Below are positions 4,697 through 9,453 of a stretch of DNA of 9,453 bases, one piece after another (position 1 is the first letter of the stretch; every line of letters starts with the position of its first letter). Under the pieces are notes generated by a model. That model was not told the origin of the DNA. It ran no database searches and worked only from the letters and a program-made list of their open reading frames with translations. The DNA is from Lentzea sp. GTDB lineage: Bacteria; Actinomycetota; Actinomycetes; Mycobacteriales; Pseudonocardiaceae. The stretch is taken from positions 1 through 9,453 of the forward strand of contig JASLAV010000130.1 in NCBI GenBank assembly GCA_030146905.1, in the 5' to 3' direction. The position numbers were made by a program, and so were the translations under genes.

Positions 4697-5341
4697 CTAA
4701 GCCACCCGGTGCGCCGGCCTGGCCACCTCGTTGCGCACGTGCCCGCAGGCCGAGCACACCCTGGGCACCGGGACGATCTCCGCCACCAGCCGCCACGAGT
4801 CGGCGAACGACGGCACCTCCTGACCGGGGACCAGCAGGCTGTCCAGCACCTCCTGACGGCGGCGCCCCTTCTCCCTGCTGCGCTCGACCGGGTCGCGGCG
4901 GTGGGCCAGGGCGCGCGACTCCGCCCGTGCGCGTTCGCCCTCGGTCGTGAGGCCGGTGCGGGTGCGCGGGGCGTGCAGGGCGGCGTTGCGGCGGTTCACC
5001 CGGTACCACTCGCCCAGTGACGTGCCCTTCAGCGGCGGGCGGGCCAGGCCCGCTCCGTCCGCCGTCCAGGTGCGCAGGCGGGCGCGCAGGAACTCGTGGG
5101 CGACCTGGGCCCGTGAGCGCGGACGGCCCTGGCGCGTGCCGTCCGGCTTGGTGTCGACGGCCACCAGGAGGGCGTCGACGCTCCAGCCCGCGGCGAACCA
5201 CGGCTCCAGCAGGCGCCGCACCCACCGGCGGTCGGCGTCCGGCCAGGAGGCGCGCACGCACAGGGACTCGACGGCGATGTCCACGTCGGCATCGGTGGAA
5301 GGGACCACGCGGCCCGGCCAGCGACGGGGTTCGATCTGCAT
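4697..5341 (-). CDS. Unrecognised actinobacterial protein, 214 aa, with C-terminal CxxCxH; likely SOS-controlled
   Basis: Function not recognised. The start is ATG 5341 (MQIEPRRWPGRVVPSTD), chosen because AAGGAGG (5354-5348) sits 9 nt upstream; an in-frame start further up (5395) would read through the Shine-Dalgarno and LexA box. The protein is Arg- and Trp-rich and soluble. A helical N-terminal half (about 15-110) contains WPDADRRWVRRLLEPWFAAG and AHEFLRARLRTWTADG. A middle segment has SLGEWYRVNRRNAAL, and a very basic linker with HRRDPVERSREKGRRRQEV follows. At the C-terminus, C196-x2-C199-x-H201 (VCSACGHVR) looks like half of a zinc ribbon; C28 is the only other Cys. The charge suggests nucleic-acid binding. 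The operator-like sites upstream (5369-5408) place it in a DNA-damage response. The first three quarters resemble helical segments of replication- or HTH-annotated Pseudonocardiales proteins, but this is memory only. Confidence 0.8.
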   Translation of the reverse strand: MQIEPRRWPGRVVPSTDADVDIAVESLCVRASWPDADRRWVRRLLEPWFAAGWSVDALLVAVDTKPDGTRQGRPRSRAQVAHEFLRARLRTWTADGAGLARPPLKGTSLGEWYRVNRRNAALHAPRTRTGLTTEGERARAESRALAHRRDPVERSREKGRRRQEVLDSLLVPGQEVPSFADSWRLVAEIVPVPRVCSACGHVRNEVARPAHRVA

Positions 5342-5368
5342 CGGGACTGACCTCCTTCTAGCACGCAC

Positions 5369-5384
5369 ACGAACACCTGTTCGA
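5369..5384 (-). promoter_or_regulatory. LexA (SOS) box
   Basis: ACGAACACCTGTTCGA on the plus strand matches the actinobacterial LexA consensus TCGAACnnnnGTTCGA at 11 of 12 fixed positions. It lies 14 bp upstream of the Shine-Dalgarno and 27 bp upstream of the ATG of the minus-strand 214-aa gene, and overlaps the predicted transcription start, an effective position for repression. Confidence 0.8.
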
Positions 5385-5385
5385 C

Positions 5386-5408
5386 ATGCTGCCACGGGGG
5401 TCTGACAA
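5386..5408 (-). promoter_or_regulatory. Candidate promoter of PafBC/RecA-NDp type for the 214-aa gene
   Basis: On the minus strand TTGTCAGAC (5408-5400), 8 nt, CAGCAT (5391-5386) resembles the mycobacterial DNA-damage promoter tTGTCRgtg-N8-TAnnnT. TTGTCA fits fully; the rest fits partly (gac for gtg, C for the first T). The start point would fall in the adjacent LexA box, as in the two-way control known for mycobacterial recA. A weak ordinary -35 (TTGTCA) is the alternative. Confidence 0.4.
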
Positions 5409-5426
5409 AAAATGAACGTCTGCGGC

Positions 5427-5453
5427 CTGACCAGGTGAAACTCACCCGATCAG
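5427..5453. promoter_or_regulatory. 27-bp imperfect palindrome upstream of the metal transporter gene
   Basis: CTGA-CCA-GGTGA-AAC-TCACC-CGA-TCAG: 10 of the 12 mirrored positions pair. The centre is 55 bp upstream of the predicted start at 5495, where activators or metal sensors often bind. It is not the iron-box sequence. Regulator unknown. Confidence 0.5.
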
Positions 5454-5482
5454 CACAGTGCACGAAGGCAGGAACACCGCGC

Positions 5483-5488
5483 TAACCT
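5483..5488 (+). promoter_or_regulatory. -10 element of a leaderless promoter for the metal transporter gene
   Basis: TAACCT (TAnnnT) is followed after 6 nt by ATG 5495, so transcription probably begins at the start codon. No Shine-Dalgarno precedes that ATG, which supports leaderless translation. The -35 region (about 5460-5465) is weak. Confidence 0.55.
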
Positions 5489-5494
5489 GCGCGA

Positions 5495-6196
5495 ATGGAC
5501 CACCACGAGCCCCACGACGAGGTCACCGGCGACCGGATGAACTGGCTGCGGGCGGGTGTGCTCGGCGCCAACGACGGCATCGTGTCGACCGCCAGCCTCG
5601 TGGTGGGCGTCGCCGGTGCCACCACGGACAGGACCCAGATCCTCGTCGCGGGCCTGGCGGGTCTCTTCGCCGGCGCGATGTCCATGGCGTCGGGCGAGTA
5701 CGTGTCGGTCAGCAGCCAGCGCGACGCCGAACGCGCGCTGCTCGCCAAGGAGCGCCGGGAGCTGGAGGAGACGCCGGAGGAGGAGCTCGAGGAGCTCAAG
5801 GAGATCTACGAGGACAAGGGCCTCGACGAGCGGACGGCGGAGGAGGTCGCCAGGCAGCTCACCCGGCACGACGCGCTGGCCGCCCACGCCGACGCCGAGC
5901 TGCACATCGACCCGGACGAGCTCACCAACCCGTGGGGCGCCGCCATCGCCAGCTTCCTCTCCTTCATCATCGGCGCACTCCTCCCCCTCGCCGCGATCGC
6001 CCTGACTCCCACCACCCTGCGCGTGCCGGTCACCGTGGTCGCGGCCGTCCTCGCACTGGCCCTCACCGGCTTCGTCAGCGCGCGGCTCAGCGGGGCGGAC
6101 CGGCGGCGCGCGATCGTCCGCAACGTCGCCGGCGGGCTGATCGCCATGGGCGTCACCTACGCGATCGGCTCTCTCGTCGGGCAAAGCATCGGATAG
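5495..6196 (+). CDS. VIT1/CCC1-family iron/manganese transporter
   Basis: A 233-aa membrane protein expected to move Fe2+ or Mn2+ out of the cytoplasm by proton exchange. Five hydrophobic segments: about 18-42 (WLRAGVLGANDGIVSTASLV), 49-71, 149-170, 178-200 and 209-230. The family signatures are GANDGIVSTASLVVG in TM1 (N26, D27) and AGAMSMASGEYVSVSSQRD at the end of TM2 (M62, M64, E68). Between TM2 and TM3 is an acidic helical domain (about 77-145; LEETPEEELEELKEIYEDKG) that matches the cytoplasmic metal-binding domain of VIT1. The His-rich N-terminus (MDHHEPHDE) may also bind metal. Leaderless start supported by TAACCT at 5483-5488. First gene of a same-strand run with 6222, 6454 and 7128. 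Family assignment is firm; metal choice is inferred. It may be controlled through the palindrome at 5427-5453. Confidence 0.95.
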   Translation: MDHHEPHDEVTGDRMNWLRAGVLGANDGIVSTASLVVGVAGATTDRTQILVAGLAGLFAGAMSMASGEYVSVSSQRDAERALLAKERRELEETPEEELEELKEIYEDKGLDERTAEEVARQLTRHDALAAHADAELHIDPDELTNPWGAAIASFLSFIIGALLPLAAIALTPTTLRVPVTVVAAVLALALTGFVSARLSGADRRRAIVRNVAGGLIAMGVTYAIGSLVGQSIG

Positions 6197-6221
6197 GACA
6201 GAACTGGGTACAGACCGGTGC

Positions 6222-6446
6222 ATGAGTGAAGAACGTGGCGCTTACGTCCCCCAGGACACCGACAGCTTCGAGGGCCTCGACGAGGACAACCTCAAGCAGG
6301 ACCCGCTGGAGGGGGCCATGGACCCGCCGGAGGACTGGGCGGAGTCCACGAAGTACGGGATGACCGAGTACGAGCAGGCGCACCCGCGTCCGCTCGATGA
6401 ACGTCTTGCGGAAGAGCGCGGCGACGACAACCAGACGGGTGCATGA
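6222..6446 (+). CDS. Small acidic DUF5709-like protein, 74 aa
   Basis: MSEERGAYVPQDTDSFEGLD starts a highly acidic, hydrophilic protein with no signal peptide, membrane segment or Cys. The order LDEDNL..DPLEGAMDPPEDW...YGMT..EQ...PLDERLAEE resembles the actinobacterial DUF5709 family (LDEGY-PP-W, GTT-xEQ, LDxRLAxE), whose function is unknown. It begins 25 bp after the transporter gene without a clear Shine-Dalgarno and ends 7 bp before the phosphatase gene, so it is probably part of the same transcript. Coding is supported by codon bias and tight spacing; the family match is from memory of the motif. Confidence 0.75.
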   Translation: MSEERGAYVPQDTDSFEGLDEDNLKQDPLEGAMDPPEDWAESTKYGMTEYEQAHPRPLDERLAEERGDDNQTGA

Positions 6447-6453
6447 TCGACGT

Positions 6454-7131
6454 ATGAGCCTGGGCCTCCCGGAGAAGATCACGGCGTTGCTGTTCGACCT
6501 CGACGGCGTGCTCACCAGCACCGCCGTGCTGCACCGCCAGGCGTGGCGGCAGACGTTCGAAGCCATGGGCCAGCCGTTCAGCGAGCAGGACTACCTCGCT
6601 TACGTGGACGGAAAGCCGCGCTACGACGGGGTTCGAAGCTTTTTGACATCACGCGGCCTCACCCCGGCCGATGACGAGGTCCGCCGCATCGGCGACCAGA
6701 AGAACGACCTGGTCAACCAGATCATCGACGAACAGGGCATCTCGCCCTACGACGGATCCGTGCGCTACCTGCAGGCGGCACGCGAAGCGGGCTTTCCCAT
6801 CGGCGTCGTCACGTCGTCGGCCAACGCCATGCGCGTGCTGCGCGCGGGCAACCTGCTCGACTACGTGGACGCGCTGGTGGACGGCAACGTGATCATCGCG
6901 TCGAACCTGCGCGGCAAACCGGCACCGGATTCGTTCGTCGAGGGCGCGAGAAGGCTGAAGACGGCACCGGAGAACGCCGCCGTCTTCGAGGACGCGCTGG
7001 CGGGTGTGAAGGCGGGGCACGACGGCGGCTTCGGGTTCGTCGTCGGCGTCGACCGCGGCCACCAGGCGGAAGCGCTCAAGGCCGGCGGTGCCGACGTTGT
7101 CGTCGACGAGCTCGACGAGCTGCTGTCATGA
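6454..7131 (+). CDS. pgmB: Beta-phosphoglucomutase-type HAD hydrolase
   Basis: A 225-aa HAD-superfamily protein predicted to convert beta-glucose 1-phosphate to glucose 6-phosphate via beta-glucose 1,6-bisphosphate. Catalytic residues are clear: D15 (nucleophile) and D17 (acid/base) in LLFDLDGVLTSTA, T120-S121 in GVVTSSAN, K155 in GKPAPDSF, and E179-D180 in VFEDALAGVKAG (Mg2+ site). The spacing matches Lactococcus beta-PGM (D8, D10, K145, E169, D170) with an offset of 7 to 10. The cap domain (about 25-90) contains YVDGKPRYDGV, common in GH65-linked members. ATG 6454 is chosen because it is 7 bp past the previous stop and places the FDLDG motif at the usual distance; the longer in-frame start at 6397 would lie inside the previous gene. 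Its stop overlaps the GH65 start as ATGA, implying translational coupling. The pair resembles mycobacterial Rv3400/Rv3401. Confidence 0.92.
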   Translation: MSLGLPEKITALLFDLDGVLTSTAVLHRQAWRQTFEAMGQPFSEQDYLAYVDGKPRYDGVRSFLTSRGLTPADDEVRRIGDQKNDLVNQIIDEQGISPYDGSVRYLQAAREAGFPIGVVTSSANAMRVLRAGNLLDYVDALVDGNVIIASNLRGKPAPDSFVEGARRLKTAPENAAVFEDALAGVKAGHDGGFGFVVGVDRGHQAEALKAGGADVVVDELDELLS

Positions 7132-9452
7132 GCTACGCGATCGAACCGTGGCACCTGACCTGGCAGGGCCTGTCCGTCGACCACCTGCACCAGACCGAGT
7201 CGACGTTCGCGCTGTCCAACGGCCACATCGGCATGCGCGGCACGCTCGACGAGAGCGAGCCGCGCGGTCTGCCCGGCACCTACCTCAACGGTTTCTACGA
7301 GCAGCACCAGCTGCCGTACGGCGAGGCGGGCTACGGCTACCCCGAGGCGGGCCAGACGGTCGTCAACGTCACCGACGGCAAGATCATCCGGCTGCTGGTC
7401 GAGGACGAGCCGCTGGACATGCGCTACGGCAACGCGATCGAGCACGAGCGCACTCTCGACTTCCGCACGGGAACGTTGAGACGCCGCACTGTCTGGGAGT
7501 CGCCGACGGGCCGTCGTGTGACGGTGCGCAGCGAGAGGCTCGTGTCGTTCACGCAACGCGCGGTCGCCGCGATCCGCTACGAGGTCGAGCCGGAGGAGGA
7601 TCTGCAGCTCGTCGTGCAGTCCGACCTGCTGGCCAACGAGCCGATCAAGAGCCGCAGCAACGACCCCCGTGTCGCCGCGGCGCTGGACGCCCCGCTGGTC
7701 AACGACTTCAAGATGGCGGAGAAGTCGCGGGCGGTGCTGTGCCACCGCACCAAGGTGTCCGGTCTGCGCATGGCGGCCGCGATGGACCACGAGGTCGAGG
7801 TCGCGGCGGGCACCGACCCCCGCACGGAGATCCGCGCCGAGGACGACCTGGCCAGGTTCACGGCGGCGGTCGACGTGAAGGCGGGCACCTGCCTGAAGCT
7901 CACCAAGTACCTCGCCTACGGCTGGTCGGGCCAGCGGTCGACGCCGGCGCTGCGCGCCCAGGTCGAGGCCGCGCTCGCGGGTGCCAGCCAGACCGGCTGG
8001 GACGGGCTCCTGCGGGAGCAGAAGGCCTTCCTGGACGACTTCTGGGAGGTCGCCGACATCGAGGTCGAGGGCGACGACCAGCTGCAGCAGGCGATCAGGT
8101 TCGCCCTGTTCCACATCCTGCAGGCCGGTGCGCGCGGGGAGACCCGCGCCATCCCCGGCAAGGGTCTCACCGGACCCGGTTACGACGGGCACGCGTTCTG
8201 GGACACCGAGATGTTCGTGCTGCCGGTGCTCACCTACACGGTGCCGGACGCCACCCGTGACGCGCTGCGCTGGCGTCACTCCACGTTGGACAAGGCACGT
8301 GACCGCGCGAACGTGCTGGGGCTCAAGGGCGCCGCGTTCCCGTGGCGTTCGATCAACGGCGCGGAGTGCAGCGCGTACTGGCCGGCCGGCACGGCGGCGT
8401 TCCACGTCTCCGGCGACGTCGCGTACGCCGTCCAGCAGTACCTCCACGCCACGAACGACGAGGACTTCGACCGCGACGCGGCCACCGAGATCCTCGTGGA
8501 GACCGCACGGCTGTGGATGTCGCTCGGCCACCACGACCCGCACAACGGGTTCCGCATCGACGGCGTGACGGGGCCGGACGAGTACTCGGCGATCGTCGAC
8601 AACAACGTCTACACCAACCTGATCGCCCAGCTGAACCTCCGTGCCGCCGCAGACGCGGCGGAGCGCCACCCGGACAAGGCGAACGCGTCCGAGGAGGAGA
8701 TCGCGGCCTGGCGCAAGGCCGCGGACGTGATGGCGATGCCCTACGACGAACTGCTCGGAGTGCATCCGCAGGCGGACAACTTCACCAAGCACGCGGAGTG
8801 GGACTTCGAGAACACGCCGGAGGACAAGTACCCGCTGCTGCTGCACTTCCCGTACTTCGACCTCTACCGCCGTCAGGTCATCAAGCAGGCGGACCTCGTG
8901 CTCGCGATGCACGTGCGCGGTGACGCGTTCACCGCGGAGGAGAAAGCCCGCAACTTCGCCTACTACGAGGCACGCACCGTGCGCGACTCGTCGTTGTCGG
9001 CGGGCACGCAGGCGGTGCTGGCAGCGGAGGTCGGACACCTCGACCTCGCGTTCGACTACCTCGTCGAGGCGGCGTTCACCGACCTGCACGACCTGCACGG
9101 CAACGTCACCAACGGCCTGCACATGGCCTCGCTGGCGGGTGCGTGGACGGCGCTGGTGGCCGGGTTCGGCGGGATGCGGGACCACGGCGGTGAGCTCACG
9201 TTCGCGCCGCGGCTGCCGCGCGCGCTGAGCCGGTTCTCGTTCCGGATGGCCTACCGGGGCACCAGGATCGCGATCGAGGTGCGCGAGAACGAGGCCACCT
9301 ACCGGATCGTGGACGGCGACGAGCTGAGCACGAAGCACCACGGCGAGCCGATCACGATCACGGCGGACAACCCGGTCACGGTGCCGATCCCGAAGGCTCC
9401 CGACCTGGAGCGACCGAAGTCGCCGTACGGCCGGGAGCCTCGCAGGCACTAG
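7128..9452 (+). CDS. GH65 family glycoside phosphorylase (maltose/trehalose/kojibiose type)
   Basis: A complete 774-aa enzyme predicted to split an alpha-glucoside with phosphate, with inversion, to give beta-glucose 1-phosphate for the coupled mutase. Domains: N-terminal beta-sandwich (about 10-270), linker helices, catalytic (alpha/alpha)6 barrel (about 320-690) and a C-terminal beta domain (about 695-750). Visible motifs: GHAFWDTEMFVLP (W358, D359; glucose binding), VTGPDEYSA with E485 as the general acid (E487 in Lactobacillus maltose phosphorylase), VIKQADLV (K586, Q587), SSLSAGTQ (from S621) and GLHMASLAG (H665), the last three in the phosphate-binding region of phosphorylases, which argues against a simple hydrolase. 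No signal peptide, so cytoplasmic. Substrate is not decidable by eye: maltose, trehalose, kojibiose and nigerose phosphorylases share these motifs. ATG overlaps the previous stop by 4 bp. TAG at 9450-9452 ends the gene 1 bp before the window edge. Confidence 0.93.
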   Translation: MSYAIEPWHLTWQGLSVDHLHQTESTFALSNGHIGMRGTLDESEPRGLPGTYLNGFYEQHQLPYGEAGYGYPEAGQTVVNVTDGKIIRLLVEDEPLDMRYGNAIEHERTLDFRTGTLRRRTVWESPTGRRVTVRSERLVSFTQRAVAAIRYEVEPEEDLQLVVQSDLLANEPIKSRSNDPRVAAALDAPLVNDFKMAEKSRAVLCHRTKVSGLRMAAAMDHEVEVAAGTDPRTEIRAEDDLARFTAAVDVKAGTCLKLTKYLAYGWSGQRSTPALRAQVEAALAGASQTGWDGLLREQKAFLDDFWEVADIEVEGDDQLQQAIRFALFHILQAGARGETRAIPGKGLTGPGYDGHAFWDTEMFVLPVLTYTVPDATRDALRWRHSTLDKARDRANVLGLKGAAFPWRSINGAECSAYWPAGTAAFHVSGDVAYAVQQYLHATNDEDFDRDAATEILVETARLWMSLGHHDPHNGFRIDGVTGPDEYSAIVDNNVYTNLIAQLNLRAAADAAERHPDKANASEEEIAAWRKAADVMAMPYDELLGVHPQADNFTKHAEWDFENTPEDKYPLLLHFPYFDLYRRQVIKQADLVLAMHVRGDAFTAEEKARNFAYYEARTVRDSSLSAGTQAVLAAEVGHLDLAFDYLVEAAFTDLHDLHGNVTNGLHMASLAGAWTALVAGFGGMRDHGGELTFAPRLPRALSRFSFRMAYRGTRIAIEVRENEATYRIVDGDELSTKHHGEPITITADNPVTVPIPKAPDLERPKSPYGREPRRH

Positions 9453-9453
9453 T

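Noticed and set aside
4474..4950. Plus-strand open frame through the repeat modules
   Set aside because: Pro/Arg-rich translation, no Shine-Dalgarno, runs into the antisense of a real gene; module differences between copies show no codon pattern.
5342..5395. Longer N-terminus for the 214-aa gene
   Set aside because: It would translate through the AAGGAGG and the LexA-box area; ATG 5341 has ideal Shine-Dalgarno spacing.
6861..9449. Very long minus-strand open frame (862 codons) opposite the GH65 gene
   Set aside because: Low-complexity Arg/Val/Leu/His-rich translation typical of the complement of a GC-rich gene; the plus strand has clear GH65 motifs.

Overview
High-GC actinobacterial chromosomal DNA. 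Strong G/C third-position bias, GTG/TTG starts, leaderless-type promoters, an IdeR/DmdR1-type iron box, an actinobacterial-type LexA box and the gene families themselves point to Actinomycetota, most likely Pseudonocardiales (inference from style, no search possible). No rRNA, tRNA, CRISPR array, insertion sequence or integrase was seen.

Layout. (1) 1-1493, minus strand: an iron-regulated pair. A siderophore-type lipoprotein substrate-binding protein (458-1456) is followed after 4 bp by the 5' part of an MFS transporter that leaves the window (1-453). A 16/19 match to the iron box lies directly upstream of the ribosome-binding site. (2) 1494-1799: a regulatory gap with two inverted repeats, a leaderless-type promoter, a possible 29-aa ORF, a small hairpin, and a perfect 12-bp-stem hairpin that covers the Shine-Dalgarno of the next gene. 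(3) 1800-3981, plus strand: two tandem paralogous secreted NlpC/P60 cell-wall hydrolases (signal peptide, coiled coil, C40 peptidase), separated by a 220-bp gap with its own candidate promoter, and closed by a 19-bp-stem bidirectional terminator. (4) 4054-4356, minus: a small HesB/IscA-like protein with no cysteines. (5) 4357-4696: a gene-free gap holding two degenerate copies of an ~83-bp module, one interrupted by ~85 bp. (6) 4697-5341, minus: an unrecognised 214-aa protein with a C-terminal CxxCxH, preceded by a near-consensus LexA (SOS) box and a partial match to the PafBC/RecA-NDp-type promoter. (7) 5495-9452, plus: a VIT1/CCC1-type metal transporter, a small DUF5709-like acidic protein, a beta-phosphoglucomutase-type HAD phosphatase and a GH65 glycoside phosphorylase. 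The last two overlap by 4 bp.

How the genes may work together. The SBP/MFS pair is expected to act in siderophore uptake/export under iron limitation. The VIT1/CCC1 protein would handle surplus cytoplasmic Fe/Mn. The GH65 phosphorylase and the HAD mutase form a standard route from an alpha-glucoside plus phosphate to beta-glucose 1-phosphate and then glucose 6-phosphate. The two NlpC/P60 proteins are predicted peptidoglycan endopeptidases for growth or division.

No large undescribed multi-gene system is evident. The most unusual signals are the SOS-type control region of the unknown 214-aa gene, the Shine-Dalgarno-masking hairpin before the first NlpC/P60 gene, and the duplicated structured module in 4399-4658.
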